From an uncultured Christensenella sp. (GTDB lineage Bacteria; Bacillota; Clostridia; Christensenellales; UBA1242): 25,977 nt of DNA. Position 1 is the first letter of the stretch. Each line of letters opens with the position of its first letter. Below are positions 8,923 to 18,200 of the stretch, one piece after another. A program made the position numbers and the translations under genes. The stretch lies in contig CAJUBT010000003.1 of the NCBI GenBank assembly GCA_910584815.1, positions 1 to 25,977 on the forward strand, written 5' to 3'. Below the pieces are notes generated by a model. The model saw only the letters and a list, made by a program, of their open reading frames with translations. It made no database searches and was not told the DNA's origin.

Positions 8923-9255
8923 ATGAAAGGTATCAATATTGATGAAACAAATAAATTAGTTATCAATCCAATGGATGTAGATGCTGGCAAATTTGCCGTA
9001 GCAGAAGCAAGAACTCAAGCTCCAATTCCACAAGATTTTACTTATGTAGAACCTGTACAATTTGGAACTGGTTGTTTTGGAAACCCAGAGGCTTTTAATA
9101 GATTACAAGAAATTATTCATAGTAGTGAAAACAATAATGAATTTAGAGCAAATGAAGCTGCATTTCAAAACACTTTAGGTAGTGTTGAAAATGCTTCAGA
9201 AGCAAACTTTTCTCCAATGCAAGATGAGGGCGGAGCAGAACCAATGTTTTGTTAA
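8923..9255 (+). CDS. Unrecognised 110-aa acidic protein
   Basis: I do not recognise this family. The 110-residue product is soluble-looking: no signal peptide, no membrane segment, acidic overall, with Pro-rich PIPQDFTYVEPVQFG (about 34-48) and two cysteines, Cys51 (GTGCFGNP) and the C-terminal residue Cys110 (EPMFC). An Asn/Glu/Ala-rich helix-prone stretch spans about 56-95. AAGGGGGGAA (8906-8915) is a strong ribosome-binding site 7 nt from the ATG. Two promoters upstream and a clean terminator 10 nt after the stop make it a monocistronic, probably highly expressed gene. A C-terminal Cys could suggest disulfide, metal or peptide-modification chemistry, but no modifying enzyme is nearby, so I assign no function. 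Coding potential is well supported by the signals around it. Confidence 0.85.
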   Translation: MKGINIDETNKLVINPMDVDAGKFAVAEARTQAPIPQDFTYVEPVQFGTGCFGNPEAFNRLQEIIHSSENNNEFRANEAAFQNTLGSVENASEANFSPMQDEGGAEPMFC

Positions 9256-9264
9256 TAAAATTTA

Positions 9265-9300
9265 AAACACCACTTTTTATAGTGGTGTTTTTTATTTTTA
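9265..9300 (+). terminator. Intrinsic terminator after 110-aa gene
   Basis: AAACACCACT (9265-9274) pairs perfectly over 10 bp with AGTGGTGTTT (9281-9290), with a TTTTAT loop and a TTTATTTTTA tail. It is a strong Rho-independent terminator that begins 9 nt after the stop codon. Confidence 0.9.
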
Positions 9301-9749
9301 ATTTTTTATGATTTTTTTAAAATCAAGTTTTTTAAACTATATAGTTATAATAAGTAAAGTATTTAATAATATTACTAAAATTAATATTACTAATTCAGTT
9401 AATAGATTTTTAAATTTAAATAAAATAAGTTTGCAAAATAAATTTATTAAACTATGAATATGTTTTATATAAAAGTTATTAATCAACAAAAAAATTTTTA
9501 AAAATATTTAGTTAATAATTAAAAAAATTACTAATAAAAAAAAGATGATATAAATGTTTTTATAATATATATATTTTATTAGTTTAATTATTTTAATATT
9601 TTGGTTTTAAAGTTTGTACTTTAAACATATAAATATATAATAAAACATAATAAGTTAAATTAAAATTATAAATTATTAAGTTTTTTTCTTTAAAATTAAT
9701 TAAAAACTTAAAAATTAAATTTGTAATAACATTTTTTAATTAATTTTGT
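9301..9749. other. AT-rich spacer, no gene seen
   Basis: About 450 bp of nearly pure A/T sequence between the terminator of the 110-aa gene and the promoter of the HicB-like gene. I find no reading frame with a ribosome-binding site, no G/C-containing stem, and no recognisable mobile-element remnant. Confidence 0.5.
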
Positions 9750-9778
9750 TTTACAATATTTTTAATGTATGCTAAAAT
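9750..9778 (+). promoter_or_regulatory. Promoter of the HicB-like gene
   Basis: TTTACA (9750-9755), 17-nt spacer, TAAAAT (9773-9778), with TGC before the -10 as in the two promoters of the 110-aa gene. Predicted start is near 9785, giving a ~30-nt leader. Confidence 0.6.
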
Positions 9779-9814
9779 GTTTGACATAAGATTATATTGG
9801 AGAGTGTTTAGGCT

Positions 9815-10102
9815 ATGGAACAATATATATTCCCAGCAACTTTTTATAGAGATGAAGAAAACGATAATTATATAGTAGCATTTGATGATGTTCAAGTGTA
9901 TTGTTTAGGTAAAACTGTTGAAGAAGCATATTGGACTGCAAAAAAATATTTAAAAGATTTCTGCAGGTTATCAATTAAAATGTTTGGTCAGGTACAAGAA
10001 AAACCACGCACTTATTTAGAATCTAGAGAAATACATAAGAATGATATTGTTATGCTTATAGATGCTGAAGTTAAAAATCCTAAAAAAGCAGATGAAGAAT
10101 AA
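9815..10102 (+). CDS. HicB-like protein (orphan)
   Basis: A 95-residue protein with the layout of HicB-family antitoxin N-terminal domains: a beta strand at about 3-10 (YIFPATFYR), an acidic turn, a second strand (NYIVAFDD, 18-25), then a third (VYCLGKT) leading into a helix (VEEAYWTAKKYLKDFC). In HicAB modules this partly RNase H-like domain binds the HicA toxin. Here no hicA is adjacent and there is no obvious C-terminal DNA-binding domain; the tail is short and charged. GGAGAG (9799-9804) lies 10 nt before the ATG. It has its own promoter and shares a two-way terminator with the minus-strand genes. It may be a domesticated orphan antitoxin or a small regulatory protein of the same fold. 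Fold call is fairly good; function is open. Confidence 0.7.
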   Translation: MEQYIFPATFYRDEENDNYIVAFDDVQVYCLGKTVEEAYWTAKKYLKDFCRLSIKMFGQVQEKPRTYLESREIHKNDIVMLIDAEVKNPKKADEE

Positions 10103-10103
10103 T

Positions 10104-10140
10104 AAAAAAAAGCACTAATTAGTTTAGTGCTTTTTTTTTA
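10104..10140. terminator. Bidirectional intrinsic terminator
   Basis: AGCACTAA (10111-10118) pairs with TTAGTGCT (10124-10131), loop TTAGT, with a run of A on the left and a run of T on the right. It therefore reads as a terminator on both strands, serving the HicB-like gene from the left and the minus-strand pair from the right. Confidence 0.85.
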
Positions 10141-10149
10141 TTTTTTATA

Positions 10150-10386
10150 TTAATTATTAATTCTTTTATTAATTTTATTAAGAGTATCATCTAACTTTCT
10201 ATCGTTAGAATTGTACATTTTATCTAAACCATTGCAATAATCATCAATAGTTTCTAAAACATTCCTTTTATAATCATCTTCGTTTTTGGTATAAAAGGCT
10301 TCAAATTCAATTTGTTCTTGCTCATTTGCAGACATAACTTCTTCATATTCTTTTTCAAACAATTCTTCAGGTGTTAATTCTTCCAT
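10150..10386 (-). CDS. Unrecognised 78-aa acidic protein
   Basis: A 78-residue, highly charged protein, strongly acidic over its first 45 residues (MEELTPEELFEKEYEEV) and more basic at the C-terminus (DDTLNKINKRINN). Helix is likely throughout; there is no signal peptide, membrane segment or recognised motif, and one Cys. A good AAAGGAGAG site precedes the ATG. It begins 25 nt after the stop of the 504-aa gene on the same strand, with no promoter in between, so the two are almost certainly co-transcribed and may work together. The transcript ends at the shared terminator. Function unknown; a small partner or adaptor of the upstream protein is a guess. Confidence 0.8.
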   Translation of the reverse strand: MEELTPEELFEKEYEEVMSANEQEQIEFEAFYTKNEDDYKRNVLETIDDYCNGLDKMYNSNDRKLDDTLNKINKRINN

Positions 10387-10411
10387 TTTATTTTCTCTCC
10401 TTTATTTATAC

Positions 10412-11926
10412 CTAAACATTTGGGCTATTTGGGTCTACAGGGTTGGTGTTTACAAATTCACCATATACTTGTTGTGGTTGCTGTGGTTGTTGAGCATTTA
10501 ATTCATTTTGTTCTTGTACTTCGGTTTCTTCTAAAGCTTTATCATAAATAGCATTAAATACTTCTTGACCATTATTTTGATTTATGGTTTGATTATTGTT
10601 TTCATTTACCATTTGAGAATTGCTTTCGTTAACAACTGGTGTTTGATTAACAAAATTGTTTTCTTGTGGGAAAGAATTTACACCATTTTGCATAGTATTT
10701 TCAACAACTGGGGTAGTATTTGCTATAACTTGTGCGTTGTTAATTTCTTGCTGAGGCACAACATTTTCAACTTCATTAGGTGTTACCATGTTCATATCTT
10801 GACTGGTGCCATCTAAAACAACATCCTGATTTTGTGGGGTAGCAGTATCTTCAGGGGAAATGCCATTATCGGAATTAATATCATTTGTTGAATTATCATT
10901 ATCATCATCAGTTTCATTCGAAACAGTTTGTGAAACATATGCTGTGTTGTCTATAGTTTCTTCACCAAATAATTCTTTAATTTCTTTATCGTTATATTTT
11001 CCTTTAACATTAAGAGTAACTATTGAAAGCGCTTGTTGTGGGTTAGGTAAAGCTTCAGGTGTTCTTTTAACAATTTCTAAAACTCTTTTAACTAAACTTG
11101 TTTTTTCATCATCTTCTTCTCTTTCTGCATCAAATTGTGCTTTGCCAACAATTCTGCCACCAACAACATCAGCAAAATCTCTATCTAAAATTGCTCTTTC
11201 TTCTAAGGTGTCTCTTAAACTTCTTCTTTGACCTTTAACAATTTTATATTGTTCCATAGCCCTACATCTGTCATCTTTTAGTTTTGCTTCAAGTTCTCCA
11301 GTTTGGGCATTCTCATCGGCTGCTTTTAAATCAGCTATTTTTTGTTTTTGTTCTTTTATTGAAGTTCTAAGTTCAACAAGAGCTTCTTGGTTAGCAGTTA
11401 AAACTTTTCTTGCTTCATCTATAGCAATTGCTCTGTAATTGTTGGCCATTTGTTTAACAATTTCTTTTTGAACTCTTATAACTCTGCCTGGTAAATTTTT
11501 AATTGAAATTAAACCGTGGTCGTTAATGTAGGAAACAAGCAAATCTTTTGCAAAATCATAATCTTCATTAAATTGTTCAACTGGTTTTTCGCCCATCCCT
11601 CTAGGGTAGTATGGGCTTTGGCTATCTTTAGTCCATCTTAGTAGGAACAATGCATTTTCATAATCTATGCTTTGAAAATTTTCTTTAACAATGTTTATTA
11701 ATGCTTCTTCATTATTTAAATTAGCATAAATGTTGTTTAATAGTTCTTGTGTTATAACGCTATCGTTAATTCCATCTAGAAGTAGTCTTGTTGAAAGCCC
11801 ACTTCTTTTTGCAAGCAACTCTTCGCCACTAGCCCCTTCTAACAAGTAAAAATTTTTAACAATTTTTACCACATCTAAAGCTGTGTTGCGTTCTATTGGA
11901 AAAACATAATTACTTTTCTTTGCCAT
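10412..11926 (-). CDS. Unrecognised coiled-coil protein, N/Q-rich tail
   Basis: A 504-residue cytosolic-looking protein that I do not recognise. I start it at ATG 11926 (MAKKSNYVF), because AAGGAG (11939-11944) lies 12 nt upstream; an in-frame GTG at 11980 would add 18 residues without a ribosome-binding site. Layout: a helical N-terminal domain to about residue 165 (ERNTALDVVKIVKNFY, then FLLRWTKDSQSPYYPRG), a charged coiled coil at about 165-270 (VELRTSIKEQKQKIADLKAA), a short folded segment ending near KELFGEE (~335), then ~165 residues of low-complexity Asn/Gln/Val/Thr/Pro-rich sequence with QQPQQPQQ near the end. No signal peptide or membrane span. Stop is TAG, the only non-TAA stop here. 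It heads a two-gene unit and is divergent from the giant surface protein, whose tail has similar composition. Confidence 0.85.
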   Translation of the reverse strand: MAKKSNYVFPIERNTALDVVKIVKNFYLLEGASGEELLAKRSGLSTRLLLDGINDSVITQELLNNIYANLNNEEALINIVKENFQSIDYENALFLLRWTKDSQSPYYPRGMGEKPVEQFNEDYDFAKDLLVSYINDHGLISIKNLPGRVIRVQKEIVKQMANNYRAIAIDEARKVLTANQEALVELRTSIKEQKQKIADLKAADENAQTGELEAKLKDDRCRAMEQYKIVKGQRRSLRDTLEERAILDRDFADVVGGRIVGKAQFDAEREEDDEKTSLVKRVLEIVKRTPEALPNPQQALSIVTLNVKGKYNDKEIKELFGEETIDNTAYVSQTVSNETDDDNDNSTNDINSDNGISPEDTATPQNQDVVLDGTSQDMNMVTPNEVENVVPQQEINNAQVIANTTPVVENTMQNGVNSFPQENNFVNQTPVVNESNSQMVNENNNQTINQNNGQEVFNAIYDKALEETEVQEQNELNAQQPQQPQQVYGEFVNTNPVDPNSPNV

Positions 11927-12297
11927 ATTGTGTAGTATCTCCTTAAAATATAAAACATATTCTTGAAACCATTCTAACACATTTTAAAAATAACACAAAA
12001 GAAATTACAAAATTTTTAGCTTTTATATGTTTAAAATTATGGTCTTTTATATAATAACATTGCCAAGTGAACAAATATTTTACATAATTTTATTTTGATT
12101 TTTATGTAAGTTATTGTATTATTATTTATAATTATACTAGTTATATCACAACCTAATTTTAATAGTATTATTAAAACTAAATTTGTTTTAAAACCTAAAA
12201 ATTCAAAAATAAAGGTTAAAACATTTTTATTTAATTATGCTTTAATTTTTTCTTATTCTATTTTTAGTTTAAAAATTTTATAGGAAGGTGTTAAATA
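11927..12297. other. Divergent promoter region
   Basis: This 371-bp spacer separates the minus-strand pair from the giant surface-protein gene and must hold promoters for both. On the minus strand TTGTTC (12074-12069) and TATAAA (12051-12046) are 17 nt apart. On the plus strand TTGATT (12095-12100) and TATTAT (12117-12122) are 16 nt apart, with TATAAT at 12127-12132 as an alternative -10. The two candidates lie nearly back to back, which would permit shared control. None is strong, so exact assignments are tentative. Confidence 0.4.
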
Positions 12298-15200
12298 GTG
12301 GAAGCTAAAAAATTGTTTAAAACACTAATTTTTACTTTTTGCTTTTGTTTTAGCCTTATGTTAGGGCTTTCTTTTATTTACGTTAAAAATCAAAATGCAA
12401 ATGCTTACACCTCAATTAGTGGAGTTGATAAAGTTGAAAATTTATATAATAACGAAACTGGTAAATTTGATGGCAATAATTTAGATGCTATTGCAAAAAA
12501 AGCTGGTTATAAAAGTGTTAAGGAATTGTTAACTTCTGTTAGCGGAGGAACAACCAAAGTTGCCACAGATTTTGGAATTAACACAACAGTTGATTTTGGC
12601 ACCTATAATTATAATGGTGAAGAACATAACCTTAACTGGATTCCTACATACTTATCAAAAGATAGCTCTGGCAATGCTATTTTAACTTTGTGGCTAAGTA
12701 ACACCGCAGGTAGAAATGGTACAGTTTCTGACCAAGAAATTGCAACTTTTACAGATGGAACCTATAGATACAATTTTACCTCTAGCGATAGAAGAACATA
12801 TACTGGCAACGGCATAACATCTAGTGTATATGCCAACACATACGATAGTAGTTATATTCGCAATGTAATTTTAAAGGGAAATCCAACAGGAGAACATCCT
12901 AAAGCTTGGGGCTACTATTATAATGGTTCAAGTGCAATTTCTGTAAGCGGTTCTCGTTACTTGGGTGGTAGTCCTAATGCAATAACTTTAACTAAATTTA
13001 CAAGTCTTACAAATGGTGCTTTATCTAACTATTTAGTTGTCCCTCAAAATATGGCTTGGCAAATGGAGGAAAATTCTATGAATTCCCCTTCATATGCAGC
13101 CACTGGAGATAGAGCAAAAGCATACTATCCAACAAATTGGGTGCTAGACAAAATTTGGTTGCCTTCCTTTGAAGAACTCAAAGATGGCGGCTATTGGAAA
13201 ATAAATAAAAATATGAGATTAACCACTGGTGGCGTTGGCACTGGGCTTTATTCCGTTATTGGAACTGCAACAAGAACTGGCACAGCAAATTGGTCTAGTG
13301 AAATAGTATATTTTGATTTGTCTGGCAATGAAGTATTAAATGCTGTTTCTTATTTATCTGTTGTTCGCCCAGCAATTCATTTAAACCTAACTTCAGCTGA
13401 AGAAGATTGTGAATACACAGCAAACGAACCTCAAAGTGCAACAGCAACTTATACAGGTAATAACATAAATATTTCAGATTTTGATGTTAAAAATTGGTAT
13501 AAAGGTGCTTACCTTGATAGCACAAAAATTAAAGCATCGGTTTACCTTAATAACGAAGAACAAACAACAATAAAAGATGCTGGCGACTACTATGTTAAGT
13601 TTGAATTTACAGATAGTTATAAAACAGAAATTTCTGCTAAAAATAGACCTCTAAAATTTTTGGGTACACCAAATATATCCGATTCTCAACACCCAGAAGA
13701 TGACACAACAAGATGGGCAAAATTTACAGTAAAAAAGAAACCTTTACAAGTTATTTTTACAAAAGATAGCGATAATTATGTTGTTGCAAGTTTTAACACT
13801 GCAGACATAAATATTAACGATACAGGCGAACGTGCCCCTGTTTTAAGCGTGTTTTACGATAGTACTGATGGCAAAGGCTATCATTTTGATGAAACTACTG
13901 AAGTTAGCAAACCAAATAAGGTTGGCGAATATCGAGCAACTGCAAAAATTTTAAATCCAGAATGTAACTACGAAATAGATAAAACAAAAACTTATTATAC
14001 AACCTATGTTAAAGATAAAACTCCTATTGTAAAACCAGACATTTCAATAAAATCAAAACAATATAACGCAACTGAGCAAACCTTTGCTTTAATGGGTGGT
14101 AGTGGTAATTATAAAGACATAAAAGTTGTTGTTGCAACCAACACTGAAAATATGGTTTTTGATAGTGCTAAAGGAGAATTAAAAGCCACAAAAGCAGGGA
14201 AGTATACAATAAGAATTGCACTTGCCGATAGCAATGAAACAAAGTGGAATGATAACTCTACCGAGGAATATACAATAGAAGTTGAAATAACAAAAAAAGT
14301 GTTAGGAATTTCGTTTGATATTGATACTTCAACTTCAAAAGACCCAACAGATACAAATAGCGATAAATGGGCTTGGAATGCAGATAAAACTCCAACAATA
14401 ACCATAACAGGCGATAGTTACCCTAACGACCAAACAAGGCTTTATATCTATTACTATAACAGCACCGACCCTTCAACAAAATATGCTGATATAAATAACA
14501 ACAAAGTGTTAAGCGAAGATGGCAAAACAAGAACAATAGTTATGCCAAAATTGGAGCCAGGCAATTATGTTATTGGTGTTGAAATAAGAACGAGTGAAGA
14601 TAGTAACGATAATTACGAAATTGCCAGAGGTGTTGCTGCACAATTATTCACTGTTAATGGCACAAAAATAACACTAAAAAATCCTGTTTGGAAAATGAAC
14701 GGGAACACAATAACTAGCACAACAAATTTGAAATACACTTATACAGGTTCTCCTTTTGTTTTTACTGTAGATGAAGATAATTTAAGGGCAAATGGTGTTG
14801 AAATTGACACTGGTAAAGGTACAAATGGCTATGGTGGAAATCAAACAGTAACCAACGCCAGTAACAGTAACTATACAGTGCAGGTATATTTAAAATCTCT
14901 TCCAAATTATGAAGATTATTCTGCAAGTTTTTTGTTAACCTATAAAATTGATAAAGCAAAATATAACTTAAGTAACTTAACTTGGAATTATTCAGAAGAA
15001 AATAATCGTACATTTAAAGCGGGTGTTGCTCAAACAGTAACTTTAGTTGGCACAATTCCAACAGGTTTAACTGCTAACTATACTGGCAATGAAAATCGTA
15101 TTGCTGTTAATGAAGATGCAACCACAGGTTACATTACAAGCGTAACTTTTACAAATGCAAATTCAACAAATTACGAAGATCCAATTCGTTCAAATCCATC

Positions 15201-18200
15201 ATCTTATATTGAAGATAGCAACAATCCATTTAATTGGTTTTGCGAATGGCGTATTGAAAGGGCAACTCTTACTGCCAGTTGGGATAAAAATTCAACCTCA
15301 AATACAGATAGCACAACAATAGTTTTACCTAAATTAAAACCAGATGGCGATATATCTGTTCATTTAATGGTAGATTATAAATATTATGAAACCGATGCTT
15401 TATATGAAAACCCAACTCTAGTTAATGTAACCGATATCGGTAACGATAAATCAAAAGTTCAATATTATGTTATAGAGGCAAAGTTAAAATCAAGCCACTC
15501 AGCAAGTTATAAACTATCACCAGAAACAGCCAGATGTGAATTCTCTGTGGGTAGCGATAAAAATGTTATTCAACTATTTGTGTCTATTTATTTAAACCAA
15601 AAAGAAGCTGAAGAACGCGGACTATCTGGCGAAGGGTTACACGCAATTGGTAAAACTTATGCTTATACGGGTTCTGTTCGCCAAACAGATGTAGAACTCA
15701 CTCTTAACCCAACTGGTATAAATAAAGAAGATATAGTTATTACTTATTATAAAAAAGGCGAAACAACAGGTAGCACCACATTCCCAACCCAAGTAGGTAG
15801 TTATCACGCTGAAATTGCTGTAAAGAAAGAACTTTCCGACAGCACAATTGTTAGTGATGATTGTGATGAATTCGATTTTGATATTGTAAAAGCAAAATTA
15901 GATTTAAGTAGTGTTAAACTTAAATACACTCATTCTTTTATAAACCCTGAAACTAAAGAAGAAGAAACTATAGTTGCTTACTATAATTATGAACAAGGTA
16001 AGTGGATAGATACTAATAATAAAGAAATTTCCAATTTTACCTATAATGGTTCAATTCATTCAATAGAAGTGGAAGGTTTGGATAATATTCCTCAAGAACA
16101 AAAAGATAAAATTACAATTTCTATTCAAAACTCTGTAAATGGTGTCATTTCGTTCTTAAATGCAGGTAACCAAAATATTGTAGTAAACTTTAGTTATGAT
16201 GAAAATAATTTTGAACATCCAACATTTAAAAACACTGAATATGATAGTGAAAATAAAACCATAACCTTACCTTTTAATGTGTTAAAAGCAAAAGTTGATG
16301 TTAGCAACATCGTTTGGGGTTATGTAGAAAATGGTGGGAAAGAAGAATTTAGATACACTAAAGCCTTAGATTATAAACGAACTGCTACCTTAGGCGATAA
16401 TGGCGAAATAAATGGCTATGCAGGTGTAACCTATACAGTTAAACTTATAAATGTGCCACAAGAATTACAAGGTTGTATTGATTATAATAAAGATTGTGAA
16501 CATAGTGTTATTGGCACATATAGAGCACAATTTTCGTTAAACAGTAGTTTTGATAATAAAAACTTTGAAGATGTAACTTGGCCATCAGGGCTAAGGCAAC
16601 AATTTACTTGGCAAATTTTACCTAAGTACATTGAAAAACCAATTTATAATATTCTAACAGCGTGGACAGAGTTCGATAATGAAATAAAAGATTTTACAGA
16701 ACTATTCACACTAATGGAACAATGGTCTTTATACTATGATATATCAATAACCAAAGATGGTGAAGAATATCTTGGTTTAAAAGATAACATTGTAAACCCA
16801 ACTTTACCAGAAGGTGAAACAATTTCTGCGGAAAATAAATTTAAAGCTTTATATGCAGGGAAATATGTGGTTAGTTTCACTCTTAAAATAGAAAACACAA
16901 CTAATCCAAACATTATTTGGAAAGAATTTTTCTCTCCTGTAACAATAGATGTAAAACCAGCAGAAATAGTTATAGACCATTGGAAGAATATGGGCATTAA
17001 TGCAGAAATTGCAACTAACAGCCCTGTTTACGACCCTTATTTTTTTAACTATACTTTTAAAGATGCTCAGGGTAATGAAGTTACCTCAGCAGAAATTAAT
17101 GCCCGCCCAGGCGAAAAGTTTTATAAAGTTGTAACAATTAAAGATGAGTTCAAATCAAGTTTAACCTTAAAAGGTGCTACAGAACACGAATTTGAAATTT
17201 CAGAAACTGGCAAAACTATAGTTTCAATTCCAACAGTGCCAAATAATATTGTTTATAATGGTACAGAATTTGATATAGAAAAATTATTAATAAATTTTGA
17301 TGCAGAAATAATGTCTATTTTGCTAGATTATGAAAATTGCACTAAAACAGCAACCAATGCTGGAACATACAAAATTTTCATTTCTTTTAAAGACCCAACT
17401 AAATACGAATGGAGACTTAATGAAGATGAGAATAGTGATGTTACAAAACAGGCTAGTAGTGATGTTGTAGAACTTACTTGGCAAATTAAAAAGGCTAGCA
17501 TAAAGGGTTCTTGGCAAGAAAGATATAATTATTTTGTGTTCGTTCCAGAAAACGAAGAAGATGCTGATAAATTTAATTTAGTTTATTTAGATAGATATGG
17601 TGCTATAGTAACTCCTCAAGAATTTAAAGAAGAATTCGACTATACTGCACAACTTGTTTTAAAAGATAGTAATAACTACGAATTTGTTAAAGCCGATAAC
17701 ACTCCTTTTGAAACAGAAGATATTAACAAGACTTTTGTGTTCTCCACAAAACCAAAAGAAAATGGAACAGACATAGTTAAATTTTTTAAAGATAATCTTC
17801 TTTACTTAATTATTGGTATTGTAATATTAATATTATTAATTTTAATAATTTTGCTTGCAAAAAGAAGAAATAATAGAGATTATCCTCCACGCAACAGATA
17901 TGCGCGCCAATATGATAATTTTGATGATTATGATGATAGATACTATAGGCGAAATAGGGCAGAAGACCATTATCGCCGAAGAGGTCCATATCCAAGTAAC
18001 TATAACGATGATGTTGAAGTTGAAATTATGTCTTCAAACCACGCAAGAGAGCAAGATGAAAGGCTAAATAACATAGAACATAAACTAGATGCTGTTCTTT
18101 CTCAAAACAGGCAGAACTTGCAAAACAATGTTGGTTTCAATCCAAATTACAATAACCAAAACAATAATTTTGATAATAACTTTAACAATGCAAATTATAA

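Noticed and set aside
8923..9255. Bacteriocin or modified-peptide precursor, because of the C-terminal Cys
   Set aside because: No double-glycine leader, no modification enzyme, protease or transporter next to it; kept as an unknown protein.
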